A stretch of DNA of 64,000 bases from positions 39,715,039 through 39,779,038 of the forward strand of contig OZ020487.1 in assembly GCA_963971405.1 (NCBI GenBank). Reading direction: 5' to 3'. The notes below the pieces were generated by a model. That model was not told the origin of the DNA, did no database searches, and saw only the letters and a list, made by a program, of their open reading frames with translations. Positions 1 through 11,700 of the stretch are shown here, piece by piece. The DNA comes from Psococerastis gibbosa. Lineage: Eukaryota > Arthropoda > Insecta > Psocodea > Psocidae. A program made the position numbers and the translations under genes. Position 1 is the stretch's first letter, and every line of letters begins with the position of its first letter.

Positions 1-1
1 A

Positions 2-1729
2 GAAGGCAACAATATCATCACACAAAGTAACCCTTTAGAAATGGCGAACTATTTCAATCAATTTTTTGCATCAGTTGGTACTAGACTGAATCAACTCACA
101 AATAATAACCCTGTATATTATGAAGAAATAAATCCTAGAATACAAAGCATAAACAGTTTCGAAACATTTGATGTGAATGAGGTACAGCAAGTGATAATGA
201 GTTTGAAAAACTGTGCTTCGCCGGGTCTAGATGGAATATCCACAAAAATACTTAAGAAATTCTCCGAGTATATTAAAGTACCTATCACTCATATCGCCAA
301 CATAATTTTAATCACTGGTAAATTCCCTGATGTATTAAAAATTGCGGTTATTGTTCCTATTCACAAGAAAGGTGATAAGGCGCAAGTTACGAACTACAGA
401 CCTATATCGTTAACCTCTAATCTCGCTAAAATTATTGAAAAATTAGTTAAAATTCGATTATTGTTTTGGGTTGAACCTCAATTAATGGCACAACAATACG
501 GCTTTAGATCAAAACTCTCAACTACTGATCCAATCTTAAAACTAACTAATGCGATCTACTCCGGTCTTGAAAGTGAAAAGAACCCAATTGCTATCTTCTT
601 AGACCTTCAAAAGGCTTTCGATGTGGTTAACCACAATATCCTATTGAAAAAACTTAAAAATGAATTTGGAATATCTGGAACAGTACTTAAGCTTTTTGAA
701 AGCTATTTAGATGACAGGTATCAGTGTGTACGGATTGGAGAAGTTATTAGCGGTTATGAAAAAGTATGTTGTGGAGTCCCGCAAGGAACAGTGCTTGGCC
801 CAATTCTTTTTATACTATATATAAATAGCCTTAAATATTTACCTTTGCTAGGGCAATTATTTTGCTATGCTGATGATACTGTAATTTTTTGTACTGGAAA
901 AACATGGAATGAATCTTTCTTTAACGCAAATCATGACTTAAATATAATTAATAAATGGCTGTCATATAACAAATTAGTGCTCAATGTTGAGAAGACAAAT
1001 TTCGTATGTTTCAGCTACACTAAAACGAGGCAGCCTTCAACTGATAGAGTCATACAGATACACGAGCCTGACTGTTTAGGGGTAGAATGTAACTGTTCGT
1101 CTATTACTAGAGTAAAATCAGTAAAATATTTAGGAATGTTAATTGACCAACATATAACATGGTCCGAACATGTAAGACAAACGTCTATGCGACTTAGAAG
1201 AACGATATACATTTTTAGACGATTGAGAAATGTTCTGAATGTTCATCTACTACGTATGATATTTTTCGCCATCACTCAGCCAATTGTAAACTACGGCATA
1301 TGTGCGTGGGGAGGGACCTTTGGATCACTTATTAATAAAGTAAATATATCCCTGAACATTATCCTACGAGTAATGTTAAATAAAAGCAGAAGAGAACATG
1401 CCCAACCCTTATATAATCAATTACAAATTCCGTCAGTTTACCATACCTACACCTGGGAAATGTTAAAATTGGTCCACAATAATAAAATTTGCCTACCACC
1501 AGCCTCCGTTAAATATTACAACACAAGATCAGTACAGAACATTAGTTATTTCCCAAACATCACCAAAAGCCGCACGACTTTCTCGCCTGTTTTCTTGTCA
1601 ACGAAAATTATAAATGCTCTCCCCACTCATATTACAGATTTACTAAGAAAAAAAGATTTTTTACCATCAACAAAGAACTGGCTCAATAATTCGGAAATAA
1701 CATTTCTTAAATCACTATTAAATGAATAA
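2..1729 (+). CDS. Non-LTR retrotransposon ORF2, reverse transcriptase part (5' truncated by window edge)
   Basis: This would copy the element's RNA at a nicked target (target-primed reverse transcription). The frame is open from base 2, so the Met at 41 is internal and the endonuclease half lies outside the window. Counting from that Met, RT landmarks appear in order: HKKGD (108-112), NYRPISL (118-124), YGFR (153-156), FLDLQKAFD (186-194, first catalytic Asp), GVPQGT (245-250) and YADD (276-279, nt 866-877). About 280 residues follow, with no RNase H motif that I recognise. These features fit the Jockey/CR1/L2 group, but I cannot fix the clade. No stop or frameshift is visible in 1.7 kb, so the copy looks recent. 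It lies on the strand opposite to the surrounding GPCR copy A, probably in the intron downstream of that gene's exon 2. No clear poly(A) or microsatellite tail is seen. Confidence 0.9.
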   Translation, partial: EGNNIITQSNPLEMANYFNQFFASVGTRLNQLTNNNPVYYEEINPRIQSINSFETFDVNEVQQVIMSLKNCASPGLDGISTKILKKFSEYIKVPITHIANIILITGKFPDVLKIAVIVPIHKKGDKAQVTNYRPISLTSNLAKIIEKLVKIRLLFWVEPQLMAQQYGFRSKLSTTDPILKLTNAIYSGLESEKNPIAIFLDLQKAFDVVNHNILLKKLKNEFGISGTVLKLFESYLDDRYQCVRIGEVISGYEKVCCGVPQGTVLGPILFILYINSLKYLPLLGQLFCYADDTVIFCTGKTWNESFFNANHDLNIINKWLSYNKLVLNVEKTNFVCFSYTKTRQPSTDRVIQIHEPDCLGVECNCSSITRVKSVKYLGMLIDQHITWSEHVRQTSMRLRRTIYIFRRLRNVLNVHLLRMIFFAITQPIVNYGICAWGGTFGSLINKVNISLNIILRVMLNKSRREHAQPLYNQLQIPSVYHTYTWEMLKLVHNNKICLPPASVKYYNTRSVQNISYFPNITKSRTTFSPVFLSTKIINALPTHITDLLRKKDFLPSTKNWLNNSEITFLKSLLNE

Positions 1730-1964
1730 ATCGGTATACCTAAATAAAAAATTAATATAAGTACTAAATTACTATATAAGTAAGTATGTAAAAGAACTTA
1801 TTGTGATGTGATCCAAAGGCCTGGTTCCCCCACGTGCACATGTATTGCTTATACATATATGTGGTGTGGAATGTGTTTTTTTGACAATTTGTAGTCTTAC
1901 TGGTTTAATATAATTTACTTACTTTACTTTTTTACTCTGATTCAGAAAACGGTTGGCAATCCTA

Positions 1965-2720
1965 GGGGGGGGGGGGGACTCCCTGTTCGGAGTCATTTCA
2001 ACAAGTGAGTGTAAAAATGTGTAAAAAACCGAACTGTTTCGCGCCAATTTTAGCAACAAACAATCCCCGGGGGAAACTTCCTCCGGCACCCCTGTTTCAT
2101 GTTACGTGAATCTTCGTCGGTCAAATCTAGACATTACTGCTATCAAAATGCCAAAAACCCAACTTATTTTATGAAAACATTTCCCCAGGGTACCCATAAC
2201 ATGTGTATTAATTAGTTGCTTATACTTGAAGATTGAATACGGCGCATAGACAATAATTGCTCTACATTTCATACGCGAGTATTGTACTATCAACTAAAAA
2301 CAATTCCTAATTTAAGGGAGCACACCTGTTGTGGACGCCAATCCAATACATCTGGAAGCTCTACGATGGATGTGCACTTGTTAGTAGTAACGTTGTACAA
2401 ATGACGAGCAGGGCAGCACTTGGGAATAAAAGGAGTATCTTCAGTGTGGCAATACATAACAACATAGATGTTAGCCCCGATAGAATCAAAGCAGGCGCTG
2501 GAGAAGGGAATTAGCCAGGAATCATCTGTAACACATCCAGTATAGTTATATAGGTTTAAGATACAGGCGGCAAGGTATGTTTGTATGTGTATACACATTA
2601 TACCGTAGGGATATCTATTTCGGGCACATGCTACAATATAACCGTAAATACATTACCTGTATAGGCTAGTTGCCTGCTAAGCTATGAAAACAATAATATG
2701 ATGTGCGTGAAAATTGTATA
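1965..2720. repeat. Segmental duplication, left member (intron + exon 2 of GPCR copy A)
   Basis: This stretch aligns along its length, with small indels, to about 26430-27270. The alignment covers intron sequence on both sides of exon 2 (for example the shared CGGAGTCATTTCAA block and the ATGCCAAAAAC block), not just the exon. The duplication was therefore genomic rather than RNA-mediated. Similarity is lost leftward at a G13 run next to the non-LTR element's 3' flank. Confidence 0.85.
2326..2525 (-). CDS. Methuselah-like GPCR copy A, exon 2 (ectodomain)
   Basis: The 200-nt exon has acceptor TTACAG at its upstream (right) edge and donor CAG|GTGTGC. It enters with two bases completing a codon and leaves in phase 0, exactly like exon 2 of copy B. 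It encodes 66 full codons with the [16 protein letters not shown] cysteine block typical of methuselah ectodomains and an N-glycosylation motif (NVT). There is no stop. Six residues differ from copy B, four of them packed into nine positions after ACFD. The next exon would lie to the left, outside the window. Confidence 0.85.
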
Positions 2721-5700
2721 GTATAAGTTGTCTTGTATAAAGTTGTGTCAATGGAGGAACCTGGCTGGAAATCATTATATCGTTGGAGGGGTGCGAAACG
2801 GTGTGATCTGCGCATTGCGACCCGAAGAACACTTTTTAAGGCGACTTCGAGAGGTTGTAGGTGGGTGCATGCTAATAAGCCTTGATTCCGCTATTGACGG
2901 TGCTATTGCATATTACGTCTGTCTAAGGAAGTCCCGGTCAAGTATATGTACAATATGTAACTTAAGAGTGTACAGAGTACAGGAAATAAAGGAAATTGGC
3001 AGCCCGAAATTTCATACCTACTTTTTATTTTTTATTTATTTAACTTTAACTAATCTCGTTATTAAAGATTTGGCTCATCAAAGTTGTAGAAAACTACTTC
3101 ATACATCATATTATAAGATATTTTTAATTTTCAAAATTGTAGTTTTTTTCAGAAACATGCAAATATTTTATAAACAATAACTTTTCATGTAGGATAATAT
3201 ATTTTATAAAAAAACTACAATTTCGAAAACTAAAAATAACTTATTATATGATGCATGAAGTAGTCTTCTACAACTTTGATGAGCCAAATCTTTAATAACA
3301 TACTTAGTTAATTAAATAAAAAATAAAAAGTATTAACTTTCGGGCTACCACTTTCCTACGGGCTGTACACTATTAAACGCCGAAATTTGTGTATAGTCCT
3401 TCGCACCCGTGTCGAGTCAGTCTTTGTTATTGTATGTTGGTTTATTGTTATGGTTATAGGTTGTCAGGTTCTCCAGCTGAGCTGAGGGGCTGAATGTCAT
3501 AAATTCGGTTTTAAGTAGCCTACATTAAGAGTGAGTCTATTATCCTATAGTCATTTTTGTACTTTTTCAGTGCTACGTTTGTCATATTTTTACATCATTC
3601 CATGTCTCTCCATTAATATGTAGGGCGGTGTCGTCAGCAAAGCCAATCAAACTACCGTCAATATCTATAGTTTCAGAAGATCATTAATGTAGATTAGGAA
3701 CAAAAGTGGCCCGAGCACAGTTCCTTGGGGCACTCCAACGGTAACGGGGATGTGACTGCTAGATGCCTCAAAGACTGGGAAGGAAGAATTGGAGTCGGTA
3801 TTGGGCCTTTTAAGACGTACCTGTTGCATGCGTTTTGTCAAGTAGGATCGGAGTAAGGTGTATGTTTTTCCACTAAGTCCAGCTCACAGAACAACATACA
3901 GTATATATATGGTCCAGCTTTGCTCACATTTTAGTAAGTGTAGGTTGTGGTCAACAGTGTCAAATGCTTTTTTTACGTCTAAAAAAACACAAATTGGTCT
4001 TCTTCCATTATCCAAGTCTTCATACATAATAGTGACGCCAGCAGTTTCGTAATAGCGTCTTGAGTGTTACGTCCACTTTGAAAGCCATACTGCGGTTGGG
4101 TGCAAGGTAATCATTAATAGTCATAAAATTTATATTACACGCCTTAATTGCCTTTTCTATTATTTTTCTGATGTTGAAGCTGAGGGAGATGGGTCTGTAG
4201 TTTGCTAGTTCAGCCTTATGGTCGCCTTTATTGGGGTAGAGGCATTACCGTGGCATTTGCACGAGTGAGGAAAAGTAGCTCTAGGCCTAGTGATTAACTA
4301 GACTAGCACAAGCACAGAATAAAAATAAATAAATAATTAAACGTTTATTTGCAAACAGACAAAGTCCAATAATATGCAAATTAACTTAACTTACTTAACT
4401 ATGCTTATCATAATTTACATGTGTGATACATAACTATTGTAGGTTACAATTATAATTATAAGCAGTATATCGTACATCAATTGGACAATGTGAAGATTAA
4501 ATAAATAAGTTGTATACAAGTTATCTAGTTGGTAAGTAATGATAAAAATAAAAAGTAATACTATAAAGTAATACTATCAGCCTGTGGGGACCACTTAGTC
4601 CCACATGTGTAATAACCAGTCTGCTTCCAGCTTCACCTTTTTCCCGTTAGATGGCGCTGTTCACATTCAGATAATTCAATATTCCTCAATCTTCCTTTTA
4701 CGTATTTATTTCTCTTATTCAATAATATCTTTAATCTACCCTCTGTGTCTCATCAGCTCCTTTAGCTGTGGACACAGAGTTGGTTTTTCTATATGGAAGC
4801 AGGCTGGATCAAATTCAATATTAATTGTAAGCATGTATCGTTCTCGTCTCACAGCTCATATTGTAACCACTGTGTGTTAAATTACTCTAACTTGAGTCGA
4901 AGCACTGCAATACAAACCAATTCAAGTCTACACTGCCTATTCAATTGCATCGTCCTTCGACAAGCTACATTGGTGACCCTCGACAACGGAACAAGCAGCC
5001 TTCCAGATTCCAGTTCCAGATTCCAGTTCCAGCTCCAGTTCCAGCTCCAGTTCCTTCCAGTTCCAGCCAATTCCAGTTCCAGCCAATTCCAGTTCCAGCC
5101 AATTCCAGCCAGTTCCAGGTTCCAGCCAGTTCCAGTTCCAGCCAGCTCCAGTTCCAGCCAGCTCCAGTTCCAGCCAGCTCCAGTTCCAGCCAGCTCCAGT
5201 TCCAGTTCCATCCAGTTCCAGTTCCAGCCAGCTCCAGTTCCAGCCAGTTCCAGTTCCAGCCAGCTCCAGTTCCAGCCAGCTCCAGTTCCAGCCAGCTCCA
5301 GTTCCAGTTCCAGCCAGTTCCAGTTCCAGCCAGTTCCAGCTTCCAGCCAGTTCCAGCCAGTTCCAGCCCGTTCCAGTTCCAGTTCCAGCCTCCAGAACGT
5401 CTCATCCGGCCATAGGCGGTGGAAACCACCCCGGAGCAGCTACATTCACCGCAGCAGCACAGCCACAACCTGCAAGATGCCGCAGACCACAGCCACAACC
5501 GCTACAGCTACGACCGCTACAGCTACAACCGCTACAGCTACGACCGCTACAGCTACAACCGCTACAGCTACAACTGCTACAGCCACAACACTGACACCCA
5601 CGGCTACAACCAAGATGACAGGCCCTGCTAGTACGATGGCAGTCTCGGTCAAGCTTCCACCCTTCTGGACACAGTCGGCCAACCTGTCACCGGCACTGTG

Positions 5701-8700
5701 GTTCACTCAAGCGGAGGCTCAGTTCGCACTTGCTGGGGTCACAATGGAAACGACGAAATATTACCACGTCCTTTCAGCGCTCGACCAAAGTACCCTCAGC
5801 GAGATCTCAGATTTGTTAGCTGCCCCAGTACCAGTAAACCCATACACTGAGCTAAAAACGCAGTTAATCCAACGAATGAGTCTTCCAGCAAGCAGTCGCA
5901 TTCAGCTACTAATGTCGGAAGACATAGGGGACAAAACTCCCAGCTCTTTTCTCCGGAGACTGCGGGCCCTCGCAGAGAAAGCCATATCAGACTCGGTTTT
6001 ACGCACCATTTGGACGTCTCGCCTCCCGCACGCTATACAATTGGCAATCATCGGTCATGATCACCTGTCACTAGGTGACGTCGCGAACCTCGCCGACAAG
6101 ATGGCCACCATCAATTCAGCAACACGTGACCGGATTCTTGAGTGCACAATGGCCCCTGTGGACCTATTGAAGACGTTAACAGAGAACGTCGCGGCTCTAC
6201 AGGCACAGTTCGCCGACAGATACGGACAACGTGCCACACAGCCACGGTTCCAGCGCCAGTTCCGTTCACCAGCGCCTAAACAAGACCCAACTTGGTGTTT
6301 TTACCACCAAACCTATGGGAGGAAGGCCAGAAAGTGCCAGCAGCCATGCAGATTTCCGAAAAACGACGATCGCAGCCAGTAAAGGCAGGGCCTGCCTGCG
6401 CCACTACACACCTGCTTAAAACCTCACATCGCCTTCTTATCACGGACCCTTGCACCAAGATACGTTATCTCATTGACACAGGGTCCGACATCTGCGTTTT
6501 TCCACGTGCCCGTCTCAACCTACCGCTCCGTCGTACTCAACTCGAGCTGACTGCCGCCAATGGCACAATCATCAATACGTACGGAACAACAGCTCAACAA
6601 CTGGACCTGGGATTACGACGCAGTTTCCGTTGGAATTTCATCATTGCCGATGTCACGCAACCCATCATCGGTGCAGACTTTCTCGCAGCCTCTAATTTGC
6701 TGGTGGATCTCCAGAACTCAAAGCTGATCGACGGGACAACGCATCGCAAGGCGAACCTGTGTCAAAGCCCCTCCAAGCAACCTAGCGTTTCTACCTTAAC
6801 AATACCGCACAGTACCCCGGCCAGTCTAAAAGTAATAATTGAGGAGTTTAGCGACCTCACGCGGCCGAGACAACCCACAGACCAGGTCAAACACTCCACG
6901 GTCCACTACATTAGAACGACAGACGGACCTCCCGTCTCCGCTCGCCCACGCCGGTTGGCCCCGGACAAGTTTATTATCGCCAAAAAGGAGTTCAACGACA
7001 TGATCCAGACCGGCGTATGTCGTCCGTCCGACAGCCCATGGGCCTCACCATTACACCTAGTACCTAAAAGCGACCATTCATGGCGCCCATGCGGGGACTA
7101 CAGACGGCTCAATGCTCGAACAATTCCTGACGCGTACCCAGTCCGCCACATCGCAGATTTCAGTGCAGAATTGCGAGGAAAAACCGTATTCAGCAAAATA
7201 GACCTGGTCAAAGCATTCACCCAGATACCAGTTTCCAATGGTGACATTCCAAAGACAGCAATAAATACTCCGTTCGGCCTTTTCGAATTCCCATTCATGA
7301 CATTCGGTCTTCGCAATGCTGCTCAAACCTTCCAACGCTTCATGGATAACATCCTACGCGACCTCCCGTGGGCATATTCATACATCGACGACGTACTGGT
7401 TGCATCGAGTGATAAGCAGGAGCACGAATCACACCTACGTCAACTCTTCCAACGATTCCGAGAATATGGCCTAGTCATTAATCCTAGCAAGTGTACCCTC
7501 GGCGTTGGGTCAATCAGCTTTCTTGGTTACCTCGTGTCAGCAGAAGGCACACAAGCCCTACCAGACAGGGTAAAGGCACTCACTGAATACCCTCTTCCAA
7601 AGACATTCAAAGATCTACGCCGTTTCCTTGGCATGATTAACTACTACCGCCGGTTCCTACCAAATGCAGCCAACGAACAAGCACCACTCAACACGTTGTT
7701 ATCTGGAGACAAGGTAAAAGGGAACGCTACGATACCATGGACAACAAAGCTTACCGAAGCTTTCAGCTCATGCAAACACAGTCTGGCACGCATCACCCTA
7801 CTCGCGCATCCAGATCATACGGCTCCGATTGCACTAGTCACAGATGCATCAGACACCAGTATCGGAGCTACAGTCCAACAACGGATCAACGATCATTGGC
7901 AACCATTGGCATTCTTCTCGCAGAAACTTAAAGAAAACCAACGAACATGGTCCGCCTACGATCGCGAATTGCTTGCGGTACACGACGCCATTCGTCATTT
8001 CCGTTACCTGCTAGAAGCGCGCGCTTTTGTCGTGTATACCGATCACAAACCGTTGACGCACGCTTTTCAGAATCCAAAAACAAGTTGCTCACCTCGCCAA
8101 ATGCGGCAAATGGAATTCGTCTCTCAATTCACCACGGACATCCAATACATCGCTGGGCAGGACAACTTGGCCGCCGATGCATTCTCAAGAATCGAAGCAA
8201 TCTCTACTCCCGTATCTCCTGAGCAACTTTCTTCTGCTCAGAAAGACGACAGAGAACTCAAAGAGCTTCGGTCCAGTAGAAAGACGTCCCTCATCCTCGT
8301 TGATGTTCCCATTCCGGGCTCTGATTCAGTCCTTACGTGCGATTCTAGTCAAGACATACAACGCCCATTTGTGCCCAAACCATTACGTCGACAACTTTTC
8401 GAGCACCTACACAGCCTACATCACCCAGGAATAGCAGCGTCTGCTAACCTGGTTGCCCAACGCTACATATGGCCTTCTATCCGTAAGGATTGCCGCGCTT
8501 GGGCTCGTCTGTGTGTCAACTGTCAATTGTCCAAGATACATCGACACACCCTCACTGCGATTGGAACCTTTACTCAGCCTGACCGACGGTTTCAGCACAT
8601 ACACCTCGACATTGTAGGCCCATTACCACCGTCGGAAGGCTACACGTATTTGTTAACACTCGTTGACCGTTTCACGCGATGGCCGGAAGCCGCTCCTATG

Positions 8701-11700
8701 GTGAACATCACCGCCGAAAACGTCGCCAGAACCCTCATTTCCTGCTGGATCAGCCGGTTTGGGTGCCCGGAGACAATTACTACAGATCGCGGCCGACAGT
8801 TTGAGAGCCATTTGTTTGCTGACCTGGCCCGATTATGCGGATTTCACCATGCACGGACTACCAGTTACCACCCTGCATCCAACGGCATGGTAGAGCGTAT
8901 GCACCGCTCACTCAAAGCCTCCATTATGTGTCATGCCAATGACAAATGGACGGAAGCCCTTCCGCTAGTTTTACTGGGCATGCGCGCCACTCTTAAGAAA
9001 GATCTTCAAGCTTCTCCAGCAGATCTGGTCTATGGTGAACCATTAAGACTACCAGGACAGATGCTGACAACTCCTCCTTCAAATCAGAGTCCGGCGGACA
9101 CTCTCATCTCACTTCGAAGGAAATTCGACTCACTACGCCCCACTCGCGTCAAGAGACACGGGGCTCATCAAACGTTCATCCCACAAGACCTTGCCAAGGC
9201 CACGCACGTTTTCGTGAGACAAGACCACGTCCGTGCTTCCCTCGAACGTCCTTATGCGGGACCATTCCCTGTGTTAAGTCGCACCGACAAAACAGTTACG
9301 ATTTCAAGCCGCGGTCATGCGGTTACTGTGTCAATGGACAGGGTCAAGCCGGCCTACATTAATGCCAGTACAGACGAACCGTCTCACCAGTCTACGATCA
9401 ACCCCCCGCATCAGCATCCTGCTCAAGATAAACCTCAGGAGAAGGTCTCCTCACCACTTCCTGCCACTGACGTCGTGCCGACACCACCGACTCGCACCAC
9501 TCGCTCAGGTCGTCACGTCCACGTTCCACGACATTTCTCCGACTTCCAGTCTTAGGAGGGGGGTAATGTGGGGACCACTTAGTCCCACATGTGTAATAAC
9601 CAGTCTGCTTCCAGCTTCACCTTTTTCCCGTTAGATGGCGCTGTTCACATTCAGATAATTCAATATTCCTCAATCTTCCTTTTACGTATTTATTTCTCTT
9701 ATTCAATAATATCTTTAATCTACCCTCTGTGTCTCATCAGCTCCTTTAGCTGTGGACACAGAGTTGGTTTTTCTATATGGAAGCAGGCTGGATCAAATTC
9801 AATATTAATTGTAAGCATGTATCGTTCTCGTCTCACAGCTCATATTGTAACCACTGTGTGTTAAATTACTCTAACTTGAGTCGAAGCACTGCAATACAAA
9901 CCAATTCAAGTCTACACTGCCTATTCAATTGCATCGTCCTTCGACAAGCTACATTGGTGACCCTCGACAACGGAACAAGCAGCCTTCCAGATTCCAGTTC
10001 CAGATTCCAGTTCCAGCTCCAGTTCCAGCTCCAGTTCCTTCCAGTTCCAGCCAATTCCAGTTCCAGCCAATTCCAGTTCCAGCCAATTCCATCCAGTTCC
10101 AGTTCCAGCCAGCTCCAGTTCCAGCCAGTTCCAGTTCCAGCCAGCTCCAGTTCCAGCCAGCTCCAGTTCCAGCCAGCTCCAGTTCCAGCCAGCTCCAGTT
10201 CCAGTTCCAGCCAGTTCCAGTTCCAGCCAGTTCCAGCTTCCAGCCAGTTCCAGCCAGTTCCAGCCCGTTCCAGTTCCAGTTCCAGCCTCCAGAACGTCTC
10301 ATCCGGCCATAGGCGGTGGAAACCACCCCGGAGCAGCTACATTCACCGCAGCAGCACAGCCACAACCTGCAAGATGCCGCAGACCACAGCCACAACCGCT
10401 ACAGCTACGACCGCTACAGCTACAACCGCTACAGCTACGACCGCTACAGCTACAACCGCTACAGCTACAACTGCTACAGCCACAACACTGACACCCACGG
10501 CTACAACCAAGATGACAGGCCCTGCTAGTACGATGGCAGTCTCGGTCAAGCTTCCACCCTTCTGGACACAGTCGGCCAACCTGTCACCGGCACTGTGGTT
10601 CACTCAAGCGGAGGCTCAGTTCGCACTTGCTGGGGTCACAATGGAAACGACGAAATATTACCACGTCCTTTCAGCGCTCGACCAAAGTACCCTCAGCGAG
10701 ATCTCAGATTTGTTAGCTGCCCCAGTACCAGTAAACCCATACACTGAGCTAAAAACGCAGTTAATCCAACGAATGAGTCTTCCAGCAAGCAGTCGCATTC
10801 AGCTACTAATGTCGGAAGACATAGGGGACAAAACTCCCAGCTCTTTTCTCCGGAGACTGCGGGCCCTCGCAGAGAAAGCCATATCAGACTCGGTTTTACG
10901 CACCATTTGGACGTCTCGCCTCCCGCACGCTATACAATTGGCAATCATCGGTCATGATCACCTGTCACTAGGTGACGTCGCGAACCTCGCCGACAAGATG
11001 GCCACCATCAATTCAGCAACACGTGACCGGATTCTTGAGTGCACAATGGCCCCTGTGGACCTATTGAAGACGTTAACAGAGAACGTCGCGGCTCTACAGG
11101 CACAGTTCGCCGACAGATACGGACAACGTGCCACACAGCCACGGTTCCAGCGCCAGTTCCGTTCACCAGCGCCTAAACAAGACCCAACTTGGTGTTTTTA
11201 CCACCAAACCTATGGGAGGAAGGCCAGAAAGTGCCAGCAGCCATGCAGATTTCCGAAAAACGACGATCGCAGCCAGTAAAGGCAGGGCCTGCCTGCGCCA
11301 CTACACACCTGCTTAAAACCTCACATCGCCTTCTTATCACGGACCCTTGCACCAAGATACGTTATCTCATTGACACAGGGTCCGACATCTGCGTTTTTCC
11401 ACGTGCCCGTCTCAACCTACCGCTCCGTCGTACTCAACTCGAGCTGACTGCCGCCAATGGCACAATCATCAATACGTACGGAACAACAGCTCAACAACTG
11501 GACCTGGGATTACGACGCAGTTTCCGTTGGAATTTCATCATTGCCGATGTCACGCAACCCATCATCGGTGCAGACTTTCTCGCAGCCTCTAATTTGCTGG
11601 TGGATCTCCAGAACTCAAAGCTGATCGACGGGACAACGCATCGCAAGGCGAACCTGTGTCAAAGCCCCTCCAAGCAACCTAGCGTTTCTACCTTAACAAT

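Noticed and set aside
2728-3180. 150-residue plus-strand ORF
   Set aside because: It runs into the palindromic element and low-complexity AT sequence, with no recognisable domain.
5001-5393. CRISPR-like direct repeats
   Set aside because: Contiguous hexamers without unique spacers, in a eukaryotic retrotransposon.
4965-5498. Long minus-strand and third-frame ORFs (Trp-Asn-Leu-Glu-rich, Gly-Thr repeats) across the minisatellite
   Set aside because: All frames of a hexamer array without stop codons stay open; composition follows the repeat and no start or domain supports a gene. The same applies to 9949-10395 and the Val/Ala ORFs at 5446-5706.
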